A stretch of 44,189 nucleotides of DNA, taken from positions 1 to 44,189 of the forward strand of contig JAUIGB010000001.1 in assembly GCA_030429975.1 (NCBI GenBank). Direction: 5' to 3'. Every line of letters starts with the position of its first letter. Position 1 is the stretch's first letter. Origin of the DNA: a bacterium. Lineage in GTDB: Bacteria > Patescibacteriota > Saccharimonadia > Saccharimonadales > Saccharimonadaceae. The position numbers were made by a program, and so were the translations under genes. Positions 32,774-40,915 of the stretch are shown here, piece after piece. The notes under the pieces were generated by a model. The model was not told the DNA's origin. It saw only the letters and a program-made list of their open reading frames with translations, and did no database searches.

Positions 32774-32850
32774 TAGAATAGTATGAGTATGAGTATGAGT
32801 TTAAGTATCGGAACGCGGATGTTTTAACCCAATTTCCATTTGGGCCTAGA
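32774..32850 (+). other. Micropeptide element A (leaderless 12-14-codon ORF)
   Basis: TAGAAT (32774-32779) is followed by ATGAGT repeated three times and a frame ending at TAA (32825-32827). The peptide is MSMSMSLSIGTRMF from 32783, or two residues shorter from the ATG at 32789, which is better placed for leaderless initiation. A conserved tract follows the stop (ACCCAATT...TTTGGGCCTAGA), with a CCCAA/TTGGG hairpin. It is clearly related to element B at 36155-36228. No gene follows in this direction; the MarR gene converges from the right. Confidence 0.55.
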
Positions 32851-32936
32851 TGACAGACACTATTACAAACCCAAGAAGCGTAAGCATTCCGATAATGTGC
32901 TATAAACCTGTAGAAATTATAGTGGCTTAATATTAC

Positions 32937-33374
32937 CTAGCTATCTTCTAATTGCTTGTACGCTGCATTAACATGAGCTCTAAAAAATCTCAGAACTATT
33001 TCCTTTTCAGTATCACTAAACTCATTGAGCGCATCTTTTAGGGGCTGTGTCGATTTCTTGATATGCTCACCAATTAATTTACGGCTCTTGTTTGTTAATA
33101 CGACGTGGACAACACGCCGGTCTTGCTTGTCATGTTGCCGTACAAGTAAACCGATACCTTCTAGCCGATCAACTGTAACACTAGCACTTGGGAGAGATAC
33201 GTCTATAGTTGACGCTACTTCGCGCATTGTTAAAGGAGATTCTGCAAAAAAGAGATGCCCCATCAGTCGCACATTGGCTATCGTCAAATTATCATAACCA
33301 GCGTCAAGCTTCTCTTTTCGAGCTAAATCCACCAATTCGTTAACGAGTCGGGCGATTTCTTGGTTTACGTCCAT
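32937..33374 (-). CDS. MarR-family transcriptional regulator
   Basis: 145-residue winged-helix dimer. The core reads NVRLMGHLFFAESPLTMREVASTIDVSLPSASVTVDRLEGIGLLVRQHDKQDRRVVHVVLT, the MarR recognition helix plus beta wing. The start is ATG at 33374; a GTG lies one codon upstream. It is cotranscribed behind the MMPL transporter (11-base gap), the usual layout for a regulator that represses its own efflux pump. The likely operator is the palindrome at 35587-35599. The inducing ligand is unknown. Confidence 0.92.
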   Translation of the reverse strand: MDVNQEIARLVNELVDLARKEKLDAGYDNLTIANVRLMGHLFFAESPLTMREVASTIDVSLPSASVTVDRLEGIGLLVRQHDKQDRRVVHVVLTNKSRKLIGEHIKKSTQPLKDALNEFSDTEKEIVLRFFRAHVNAAYKQLEDS

Positions 33375-33385
33375 CACTGACTAAC

Positions 33386-35539
33386 CTACCTTCGTTCTTT
33401 CTTTACCTTGCTTGGCCACCATACCCACCGACCAAGTACTGTTGAAACAGCCGGTATCAGTATGAGCGATATCACGAACGCACCAAGTGATATGCCAAAC
33501 GCCACACTAAAGCCCATCTGTGTAAGCAAACTGAGGCCCGCTAGCATAAGCGACGCGAACGTGCCCGCCAATATGACTCCGGCCGAGATAAGTGTCGGAG
33601 CTGTATGCTCAATCGCATTCTTCGTCGCAATCTCCGGGTGCTTACCTTCTTTGTGGATCTCCTCACGAAGCCTAGTAATCATCAAGATATTGTAATCAGT
33701 ACCTACCGCCACGACAAACAGGTATAGCAATATAGGCAGCATGAATATCAGCCCGCCACCATCGCCCAAACCGACGAATAGCAGTGATGTTGCGCCAAGC
33801 GTCGCGACAACTCCTATGCCCACAGATATTAACAAGTAAATAGGTGCGACCAGGCTTCGTAATAGCACTGCCAATATAACGAATATGATACCTGCCGCTA
33901 TCGGCACGATGGTTAGGATATCCTGGGTCGTTGCCTCCTGCAAATCGGCGTAACTGGCCGTCTCGCCACCTACGGCAATCTGCGCATCAAGACCGGTACT
34001 ATGAGCCGCATCGCGTATCGGACCAGACACGTCTTCCATTGCCTGGGTAGACGTAGGATCTTCATCTAATATAAGCGAGATCGTCGCGGCTTTGCCATCT
34101 GGCGACAACTGAGCCGGTTGTGGCATGGCGCTAGAGCCCGGATCTGACGTACGGACGGGCAGTATATTCGCCACACCCTTTGCCTCAGACAACGCCGTAG
34201 CAAGTGGTAACAGTGACTCCTGCGTCAGTTTGCTGTCACTCTTTACATATACCGTCGTGGGACTAGAGGTACCGGCCGGAAACGCGCTCGTCATTTCCTT
34301 GAATCCTTTGCTCGATTCTGTATCAGGTGGCAGCTGGCTAATGAGATCAAATGTTGTTTTGTACTGAGTCATACCAGCCATCAGCCCACCTAGCGCAAGA
34401 AGTACAATTGCAGAGACCTTGATAGGATTATTAGCTACGAGCGAACCTAACCTGCCGGACAAATCCCCCTTTTGCGCAGTTTGCCATTTTTTGGAAGGCC
34501 AAAAAATCTTGTCGCCGATTATTGCAAGTAGCGCTGGTACAAGTGTCAGTACTGCCACAAGCATCAAAAGAACCGATATAACAAGTCCCGGTGCAAGCGA
34601 ACTAAAGAAACCAAGGGAGGCAGCAAACATAGCAGTAAATGCAGCCGCAACAACTAAGGCGGCCGACAATATGGCTTCACCCGCTCTAGTTAGCGCGAAA
34701 CTAACCGCGCCTCGTGTGTGATCGCCGCTACGGAGCCGTTCGCGGTAACGAAACAGTAAAAACAAGATATAGTCTGTGCCTATTCCAAATAGTACAACTA
34801 TCAGCAATGCAGTCAATTGCCCGTTGACATTAAAGTCAAATATCTGTGCCGTCAACGCCAACAACGACGTGGACATCACGTATACAATACCTACCGATAC
34901 TAACGACAATATACCGGCAAATGGACTGCGGAAAACTATAGTAGGTAGTAATAGGATGAGTAGTACCGTGACAAGGCCAACGATCATTTCAGCATCACCT
35001 GTTGACTCTTGGGTGTCCAACGATATTGCTAAACTACCCGTAACTGCATACGTCAGATCAGTACCGTCAGTCTGTTCACTCAATTCCAAGCGCAGCTCTT
35101 TGATCGATTCAAGCACAGCCTCGTCTTGTGGACCCGTACCTAAACCAGCATCAATTTGTGCTGTCACTAACTGGATTTTTCCATTTTCCGACACTAATTG
35201 CGACGCCGTCACCACAGACGTCACTTTATCTATATTTGCGTTGTTAAGTTCCTGGGTGACAGCTAGAACCTCCTGCTTGTCCGCAGGCGTCAACTGCTTA
35301 CCGTCGGATCTCTTGAGTAGGATTAACGCGGGCTGACCCTCCTCTTGAGGGAATGCTTCACTCGCTATATCCTGCGCCACAGCAGATTCATATTCACTGG
35401 GCAAAAAGCTCGCCTGGTCATTAGATGTTGAGTCGGATAGTTGTGGAGAAAACGTAACAACCAGCGCGGCCGCGACAATCCAAAATCCAACCACATACCA
35501 TCTCTTTTCCGTAACAAAATTAGCAATTTTCTGCAACAT
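33386..35539 (-). CDS. MMPL/RND-superfamily exporter
   Basis: 717 residues with the 12-helix MMPL layout: helix 1 near residue 15, an extracytoplasmic domain (about 35-170), a five-helix bundle with GIGTDYILFLLFRYRE, a second external domain (about 395-540) and a second bundle with AVGTDYNILMITRLREE. The twin GTDY motifs hold the proton-relay aspartates typical of MmpL transporters. Substrates may be lipids, drugs or peptides; the MarR partner suggests induction by a toxic compound. A GGGGGAAG site precedes the ATG. Confidence 0.93.
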   Translation of the reverse strand: MLQKIANFVTEKRWYVVGFWIVAAALVVTFSPQLSDSTSNDQASFLPSEYESAVAQDIASEAFPQEEGQPALILLKRSDGKQLTPADKQEVLAVTQELNNANIDKVTSVVTASQLVSENGKIQLVTAQIDAGLGTGPQDEAVLESIKELRLELSEQTDGTDLTYAVTGSLAISLDTQESTGDAEMIVGLVTVLLILLLPTIVFRSPFAGILSLVSVGIVYVMSTSLLALTAQIFDFNVNGQLTALLIVVLFGIGTDYILFLLFRYRERLRSGDHTRGAVSFALTRAGEAILSAALVVAAAFTAMFAASLGFFSSLAPGLVISVLLMLVAVLTLVPALLAIIGDKIFWPSKKWQTAQKGDLSGRLGSLVANNPIKVSAIVLLALGGLMAGMTQYKTTFDLISQLPPDTESSKGFKEMTSAFPAGTSSPTTVYVKSDSKLTQESLLPLATALSEAKGVANILPVRTSDPGSSAMPQPAQLSPDGKAATISLILDEDPTSTQAMEDVSGPIRDAAHSTGLDAQIAVGGETASYADLQEATTQDILTIVPIAAGIIFVILAVLLRSLVAPIYLLISVGIGVVATLGATSLLFVGLGDGGGLIFMLPILLYLFVVAVGTDYNILMITRLREEIHKEGKHPEIATKNAIEHTAPTLISAGVILAGTFASLMLAGLSLLTQMGFSVAFGISLGAFVISLILIPAVSTVLGRWVWWPSKVKKERR

Positions 35540-35579
35540 TCTTCCCCCGAACCTATAAATTAAATCTATTCTGATAGTT

Positions 35580-35608
35580 AGTCTACATTAAATATTAATA
35601 TGTGTAAA
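35580..35608 (-). promoter_or_regulatory. MMPL-marR promoter with MarR-type operator
   Basis: On the minus strand TTTACA (35603-35608), 17 bases, TAGACT (35580-35585). The spacer holds the palindrome ATTAA-TAT-TTAAT (35587-35599); a MarR dimer bound there would block polymerase. Confidence 0.55.
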
Positions 35609-35637
35609 CTTTCTGGATGCGTAGACGGTTTTGTTGT

Positions 35638-36006
35638 CTATCTCTTCTTCATAAACGGCCGGGTAACCCGCTCAATTTCCACATGATATTTATCTAGCAA
35701 TACCGCCAAACTGAAAAACGCCAGAGTCAGCACACCAACCACATACCAAAGCGCCACTTCACCCCGCAGATTAATAACTGAGAAGATACCGAACAGTACG
35801 CTTGTCAGTACAATGAATGAGACGAATGATAATCCGTACGCCTTGGGTCGGGTATCGATATTGATCGGCATCTCTTTGACAGGATTTTTGTCTATGTACG
35901 CACGAAGTCTGGCAACCTTTCGACGCACGTTACCCGTTTCCATAATATTATGCAACAGCTCAGCGGTCACAAGAGCAAGTACAAGATTTAGTAAAAACTG
36001 ATCCAT
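35638..36006 (-). CDS. Small membrane protein, unknown function
   Basis: About 122 residues. It has an N-terminal hydrophobic segment, a basic helical stretch (VRRKVARLRAYIDKN), and two membrane helices (about 63-80 and 85-104), ending in a basic tail (RPFMKKR). No motif recognised. The ATG at 36006 is preferred because a GGAG site lies eight bases upstream, overlapping the alternative first ATG at 36018. It precedes the MMPL-marR unit but has a 98-base gap with a separate promoter. Confidence 0.65.
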   Translation of the reverse strand: MDQFLLNLVLALVTAELLHNIMETGNVRRKVARLRAYIDKNPVKEMPINIDTRPKAYGLSFVSFIVLTSVLFGIFSVINLRGEVALWYVVGVLTLAFFSLAVLLDKYHVEIERVTRPFMKKR

Positions 36007-36154
36007 GATATTCTCCATTCACTTATATATAGATATAGACTAATGGTACCGTAAGGGCGAAAATATTGCTATACATTCTATATCATTCCGCAAACGCAAC
36101 AGTAAAAGATGGTTCCGCGGAATAACAAATGTTTGGTAAATCATCCATCTCTGT

Positions 36155-36228
36155 TAAAATAGAATTGTATGAGTTCGCTTCAAATCGGAACGCTGACGTT
36201 TTAACCCAATTACCCTTTGAGCTAGAAC
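36155..36228 (+). other. Micropeptide element B (leaderless 11-codon ORF)
   Basis: TAAAAT (36155-36160), then eight bases and ATG (36169), reading MSSLQIGTLTF to TAA (36202-36204). It shares with element A the promoter style (CTCTGTTA-AAATAG), the peptide ending S-L-x-I-G-T-x-x-F, and the tract ACCCAATT...TTTGAGCTAGA after the stop. The Leu codon differs (TTA in A, CTT here) but is synonymous, which hints at selection on the peptide. The element runs into the 3' end of the convergent ankyrin gene. Confidence 0.55.
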
Positions 36229-36249
36229 TAAAGATACCTAGATAATGGA

Positions 36250-36744
36250 TTACTGGCTCTGCCCTTCAGCAAGGCGTTCAGCCTGTATTTCTCGACCAGA
36301 TTTTGCACCGTTATCAAGTAGTAGTTGCTCTAAAGCCTTTCGATTAGTCTGACGGGCTGCGTCCAATGCGCTCATTGGAATCCTGCCTTGATACATGTTT
36401 ATATGATTCAAATCAGCACCATGAGCAACTAGCCACTCTACGGCTTCCGCATGACCCCGTGCCGTCATCATCATAACCGCCGTTCTGTCTTCGAAATCAA
36501 CATCGTTTACGCCAATTTCACCCTCATCAATTTGCTTAATCAGGTCATCCGGAGAACCAAAGAATGCTCTTTCTACCTTTTTCATATGCTCAATATGTGG
36601 ATTAGTTCGAGACTCTATGGCCGCATCAACACCTACGCCGCCAAGCTCAGCAACAGCTTGGTTTTCAATCGGCTCATGGTTCGCTCCTGCATCTTCTGTT
36701 TCGTCTACTGGAACGACCGTTATGTTGGGTATGTTGTGATTCAT
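36250..36744 (-). CDS. Ankyrin-repeat protein
   Basis: 164 residues. An acidic, disordered N-terminus (about 1-50) is followed by two to three ankyrin repeats: FEDRTAVMMMTARGHAEAVEWLVAHGADLNH and MSALDAARQTNRKALEQLLLDNGAKS. No signal peptide or membrane segment. Ankyrin repeats bind proteins; whether the target is its own or a host protein is unknown. Element B points at its 3' end. Confidence 0.8.
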   Translation of the reverse strand: MNHNIPNITVVPVDETEDAGANHEPIENQAVAELGGVGVDAAIESRTNPHIEHMKKVERAFFGSPDDLIKQIDEGEIGVNDVDFEDRTAVMMMTARGHAEAVEWLVAHGADLNHINMYQGRIPMSALDAARQTNRKALEQLLLDNGAKSGREIQAERLAEGQSQ

Positions 36745-36806
36745 TTTTTTTGTTTTTTAACCTTATATCTATATAAGCAAATTTCTTATGTTTTGTCAAT
36801 GGTAAC

Positions 36807-36835
36807 TTTACTATCCACCCCTGTTATGGTAAAAT
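36807..36835 (+). promoter_or_regulatory. ychF promoter
   Basis: TTTACT (36807-36812), 17 bases, TAAAAT (36830-36835). The ATG at 36842 lies six bases after the -10 box, so the message is leaderless. Confidence 0.7.
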
Positions 36836-36841
36836 AGCTCC

Positions 36842-37915
36842 ATGTCTATCTCATGCGGAATCGTCGGCCTGCCAAACGTCGGCAAATCAACATTGTTCAA
36901 CGCCCTGACCGGTGGTGATATTTTGGCTGCCAACTACCCTTTTGCTACTATCGAACCAAATACAGGAATAGTACCTGTTCCGGATGACAGGCTGGCTGAG
37001 CTACAAAAGATGTATTCAGCGGAAAAGGTCATTCCGGCCACCGTGACATTCGTAGATATCGCCGGATTGGTCGCTGGTGCATCTGCTGGCGAGGGCCTAG
37101 GCAACGCTTTTCTGGCAAACATCCGCGAATGTAGCGCAATCGTACATGTCGTGCGTGCCTTCGAGGGCGATGTCGTTCACGTGGCTGATCAAGTAGACCC
37201 AAAGGCCGATATCGAGATTATAAATACCGAGCTAATTCTAGCCGATATCCAGACTATAGAAAAACACCTGCCAAAAGTGCAAAAAGAAGCCAAAGCTCTA
37301 CCTGCGAAGCGCGAAGAGGCAAATTATCTAGAAAGCCTAATGCGCCACCTACAGGAAGGTGCGCCCCTGTCTGCATTGCCTTCATTAGACAGTGAAAAAC
37401 TATTTGGACTCAACTTATTGACTGCAAAACCCGTAATCTATGCCTACAACGTCGACGAGAACACCCTGACGGATGACAATAAAAAGAAAGAACTGGCCGA
37501 TATAGTCGCCCCTGCAAAATGTGTGTACATCTGCGCGAAATTAGAAGAAGAAATCAAGGATCTATCGCCCGTAGAAGCCCAGGAACTACTATCAAGCTAT
37601 GGTGTTGAGCAAACAGGCCTGCAACAATTAATTCACAGCGCCTACGACACCTTAGGACTGCAAAGCTACCTGACTGCTGGGCCCAAAGAAGTTCGCGCTT
37701 GGACCATTCACCAAGGCGACACCGCACCGCAGGCCGCAGGCGTCATACACACCGATTTCGAACGAGGATTCATAGCCGCGCAGATCGTTGACTACGACGA
37801 TCTGATATCCGCGGGTAGCGAACAGGCGGCTAAATCTGCCGGAAAGGTCCGGACCGAAGGCAAAACCTACGTCATGCGGCCCGGAGATGTAGTCGAATTC
37901 CGGTTTAACGTCTAA
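36842..37915 (+). CDS. ychF: Ribosome-binding ATPase/GTPase YchF (OLA1)
   Basis: 357-residue TRAFAC P-loop enzyme that binds the ribosome and prefers ATP. G1 GLPNVGKST (residues 8-16), G3 DIAGLV, the PFATIEPN switch, a central coiled coil, the altered G4 (YNVDEN) of the family and the C-terminal TGS domain (EVRAWTIHQGDTAPQAAGVIHTDFERGFI). Full length and typical. It ends overlapping the stop of the convergent 344-residue orphan in CTAA. Confidence 0.97.
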   Translation: MSISCGIVGLPNVGKSTLFNALTGGDILAANYPFATIEPNTGIVPVPDDRLAELQKMYSAEKVIPATVTFVDIAGLVAGASAGEGLGNAFLANIRECSAIVHVVRAFEGDVVHVADQVDPKADIEIINTELILADIQTIEKHLPKVQKEAKALPAKREEANYLESLMRHLQEGAPLSALPSLDSEKLFGLNLLTAKPVIYAYNVDENTLTDDNKKKELADIVAPAKCVYICAKLEEEIKDLSPVEAQELLSSYGVEQTGLQQLIHSAYDTLGLQSYLTAGPKEVRAWTIHQGDTAPQAAGVIHTDFERGFIAAQIVDYDDLISAGSEQAAKSAGKVRTEGKTYVMRPGDVVEFRFNV

Positions 37916-38946
37916 CCTATCGCGACTTTGGCATTATGATTCCGCTGGTTCGCGTACACAAAACCTAGAAACGGTCTGCCCCCAGTATCGATACCGGACG
38001 ATGGTACGACATTGCGACGCTTTGCACCATTCCACGGAGTATATGTACTTGTTGTGCCATGATCAAAATGCTGAATCTGCCCCGATGGCAGCGTCCGCCC
38101 TTCTGCCTGTGCTCGTAGTGCATACCAGCCAACAACCGAATCCATCATACTGGGCACGCGTGGATTTAATTCAGCTTGCTTGCTCTTCATTCTTTCAAGC
38201 CATTGGTTGAGCCCGCGCTCATAACCATACCGTCCATGGCTCTGTGGAATGAGACCCCAGCGTATATCGCCCGCCCGATCGTCATATCCCGACCAAAGTT
38301 GCTCATGGATATCGAACGGCCTATAAATGTCACGGCCGTCTATCACTAATTTGCTACCCAGTACTTTGCCAAATTTACGAGCCAAATCAACGATTTCTGC
38401 TGGAGTCGCCTTTATATTTGGCGTTGCCAACAATTCATATAGGACACCGTCTTGTAAGAATTGGTTGACGATATGATTGTATACCCCTCCATGTTTCCAC
38501 TCCACGTCTTTAATGTCGAAACTAGCCTCGGAATCCGCTGCCGAAATGGCCTTGATACCCAGTTGTTTGCTGGCAGTACGATAACCATCGTATGCCCCGC
38601 GTAATTGCTCGCGCACCGTGTCGGGTATAATATCGGCCAGCTGATCGCGGTCTCTTTCGCCACGAATATCTCTGATACTGAAATCTCTTCCCAGTTCACC
38701 GTATATATCGATTGGACTGGTAGTTATAGCGTACATGGCGCAAATTTCTTCGTTATTGAGATTCGCAGCCGCACGACGCGCAATTTTCCTGCCAGCAGAA
38801 CTAATAAGTTTGCGATTGTCACGCTGTATGTCCAGTAAACCCGATAGGTATTCTCTGTCGCCATCGGTTTCTTCACGGCTATACCGCCCCCAATTCACCG
38901 AAGCATCATGATAGAAACGCTTCTCTATAGTAGTCGAATGGCTCAT
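37912..38946 (-). CDS. Unrecognised 344-residue soluble protein
   Basis: No family recognised. The sequence is rich in Arg, Asp and Tyr, has no membrane segment or signal peptide, and looks well folded (many aromatics, few low-complexity stretches). Stretches that may matter: NWGRYSREETDGDREYLSGLL, RKIARRAAANLNNEEICAMY, and a C-terminal HFDHGTTSTYTPWNGAKRR. A leader with AGGAG and a TATAAT box (about 38989) precede it. It has its own promoter and terminates tail-to-tail with ychF. Confidence 0.7.
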   Translation of the reverse strand: MSHSTTIEKRFYHDASVNWGRYSREETDGDREYLSGLLDIQRDNRKLISSAGRKIARRAAANLNNEEICAMYAITTSPIDIYGELGRDFSIRDIRGERDRDQLADIIPDTVREQLRGAYDGYRTASKQLGIKAISAADSEASFDIKDVEWKHGGVYNHIVNQFLQDGVLYELLATPNIKATPAEIVDLARKFGKVLGSKLVIDGRDIYRPFDIHEQLWSGYDDRAGDIRWGLIPQSHGRYGYERGLNQWLERMKSKQAELNPRVPSMMDSVVGWYALRAQAEGRTLPSGQIQHFDHGTTSTYTPWNGAKRRNVVPSSGIDTGGRPFLGFVYANQRNHNAKVAIG

Positions 38947-39027
38947 CGTATTACTCCTAATCTAAACCACCCGTTGTTAGTAAAAAATTATAGCACGAAA
39001 CCCGAAGTCGTAATAATAGCCAACCGC

Positions 39028-39594
39028 TTAGTTGCCACCGAGACAGCGTTGGTTATATGCCCCGCTGGTGTTTAGCCACTGGGCATTACTACCAGAATAG
39101 GTATCCGCGCAATATTCCGGATTTTGCCCTAGTTCATATGCATTCGAATAGTATCCGCCATCATTTGCGCCACCGTTGCCTTCTAGATAGACCATCAGCC
39201 CATACGTCTGATATCCATCATCGGACTGGCTATCATAGGAATAGTAATAGCTGCCATTCGTAGCGCTAGAATAATCCTCTGGTGAGCCGACTTCCGCGTA
39301 CGGAGTCAATAAATTAATCAAGGTATTCCACCTATCGCAATGTCCCCAGTTCTCTGTCTGCGATCCACACGATGTCTCATCGCCACGGCCATGTGCGATA
39401 GTAGGATACTGTTCATGATCAGCATAATATAGCTCGATTGCAGACTCCAGTTGTTTTAGAGTAGCTATTCTGGCAGAGTCACGTGCATCACGACTAACGT
39501 TGTCATAGGCAACATACGCGATAAGAGCCAACACAACAATAACTACAACCACTATCATTATCTCAACCAGCGTAAAACCTGCATTTTTTTTCAT
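39028..39594 (-). CDS. Type IV pilin-like protein (second locus)
   Basis: 188 residues with NAG|FTLVEIMIVVVVIVVLALIAY, Glu5, a long helix and a C-terminal domain rich in Tyr, Ser and Gly (YYYSYDSQSDDGYQTYG). Four cysteines, two near the end (EYCADTYSG...RCLGG), suggest a D-region disulfide. The start at 39594 has GGAGG upstream; its ATG follows the stop of the first pilin directly. Confidence 0.88.
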   Translation of the reverse strand: MKKNAGFTLVEIMIVVVVIVVLALIAYVAYDNVSRDARDSARIATLKQLESAIELYYADHEQYPTIAHGRGDETSCGSQTENWGHCDRWNTLINLLTPYAEVGSPEDYSSATNGSYYYSYDSQSDDGYQTYGLMVYLEGNGGANDGGYYSNAYELGQNPEYCADTYSGSNAQWLNTSGAYNQRCLGGN

Positions 39595-39596
39595 TT

Positions 39597-40148
39597 TTAT
39601 GGCCTCCATAATTCTAGATATACATCATCGCTCGCGGCCACCGTACAAGCACCCGAAGTCGCACTGGTTGGATAGTTAGTCGCGCCGTTCTCGCCCATAG
39701 AGATTGCCGCGGCAATCAACTGTGCCGTACCACTTTCGCAAAGAAAATAGTCCAAATCAATTCTGTAGCCCCTATCCCATGGATCCAAGGTATTAGGCAT
39801 GTACGGACCATCCCAGCTGGCAACGGCTCCCGCGCTCCAAGTACAGGATTCATTGATAAATCCAGAGGTGGGAACACTAACCAGTCCCGTATTCACTGCG
39901 TTGGAAGTACCTTCGGGACCATACGTTGATCCGTTACCCGGACAACCAAATACCGTCGCGCCAACGTCTAACTCTAGTCTAAAGATGGCCTGTTTTATAT
40001 TCTTTAAATCGGAAGCTATCTTGGCTTCCTGCGCCGCACTAGTAATACCTGAATAGGCAACAATGACTATTGCGGCCAAAACGCCTATTACGACAACGAC
40101 TATCAATAGTTCTACAATCGTAAAACCTGACTTTTTGGTGATGCCCAT
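39597..40148 (-). CDS. Type IV pilin-like protein (second locus, first gene)
   Basis: 183 residues with KSG|FTIVELLIVVVVIGVLAAIVI, Glu5 and a globular domain with four cysteines. It heads a two-pilin unit far from the main pilus operon. TTTAAT lies six bases before the ATG, suggesting a leaderless start. Processing by the single PilD at 20.5 kb is expected. These could be alternative major subunits or belong to a DNA-uptake pilus. Confidence 0.88.
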   Translation of the reverse strand: MGITKKSGFTIVELLIVVVVIGVLAAIVIVAYSGITSAAQEAKIASDLKNIKQAIFRLELDVGATVFGCPGNGSTYGPEGTSNAVNTGLVSVPTSGFINESCTWSAGAVASWDGPYMPNTLDPWDRGYRIDLDYFLCESGTAQLIAAAISMGENGATNYPTSATSGACTVAASDDVYLELWRP

Positions 40149-40197
40149 AAATCAATTAAAGCATAAAAACATTGCGACAAGAAATAGTGATAGCTGA

Positions 40198-40914
40198 CTA
40201 CCCTAATGACTTTAATAGATAAAAACGCTCCCTATTGCCCCTACTACCCGTAACTTCGCTGTCGTGTTTGTCGATTATTATGAATAGCGACTTTGCCCAT
40301 ACCTCAAAATCTCGTAGTATCTGACGACGTACCGAATCATTTTTTATCACACCTTTGTGGGCCTGGTTACGCCCAGCTTCAAACTGCGGTTTTACCATGG
40401 CAACTATTTGGGCATCCGGCGCCAGTCTAGCGACACTGGGTAGTATATCTCGCAGACTCACGAAGCTAACATCAGCAACGACCACGTCAAAATTAGTATT
40501 TGTTTCAAAATCGCGTATATCTGTCTTTTCGTGTAGTTCAATACGTTCGTCATCGCGCAAACTAGGATGCAGCTGATCGGTTCCAACGTCCACGGCAACT
40601 ACTTTTGTGGCACCGTGTTGCAAGGCATAATCCGTAAATCCACCAGTGCTACTTCCGACATCCAGAACTGTTTTACCTGCGAATTCTATGCCTAGCAAAT
40701 TCGCCACGCTGGCAAGTTTGAGCCCCGCACGACTAACATACTTCTCGTCCGCGGTGAGTTTAATATTTGCGTCATCCCTCACGAACTGTCCCGACTTCGT
40801 CGCGACCTTGCCATCAACCAACACTTTTCCCAAACCAATCCAACTCTCTGCCTGAGAGCGCGAAGCAACCAGACCTTTTTGAGCCAACAATTGGTCTAGT
40901 CGCATCTTTGTCAT
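40198..40914 (-). CDS. tlyA: TlyA-family rRNA 2'-O-methyltransferase
   Basis: 238 residues. An N-terminal S4 RNA-binding domain (about 3-62, RLDQLLAQKGLVASRSQAESWIGLGKVLVDG) is followed by an FtsJ/Rossmann methyltransferase domain with VLDVGSSTGGFTDYAL (SAM site) and VVADVSFVSLRDILP. TlyA enzymes methylate 16S and sometimes 23S rRNA at 2'-OH positions. The ATG follows the efp stop by one base, so translation is coupled. Confidence 0.93.
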   Translation of the reverse strand: MTKMRLDQLLAQKGLVASRSQAESWIGLGKVLVDGKVATKSGQFVRDDANIKLTADEKYVSRAGLKLASVANLLGIEFAGKTVLDVGSSTGGFTDYALQHGATKVVAVDVGTDQLHPSLRDDERIELHEKTDIRDFETNTNFDVVVADVSFVSLRDILPSVARLAPDAQIVAMVKPQFEAGRNQAHKGVIKNDSVRRQILRDFEVWAKSLFIIIDKHDSEVTGSRGNRERFYLLKSLG

Positions 40915-40915
40915 G

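Noticed and set aside
32781-32800. ATGAGT triple repeat as a phase-variable microsatellite
   Set aside because: Only three copies, in frame and at the start of a micropeptide; a change in number would not shift the frame. Treated as part of element A.
34776-35336. 186-codon plus-strand frame opposite the MMPL gene
   Set aside because: It mirrors the transporter sequence and has no family resemblance; the MMPL motifs on the minus strand are decisive.
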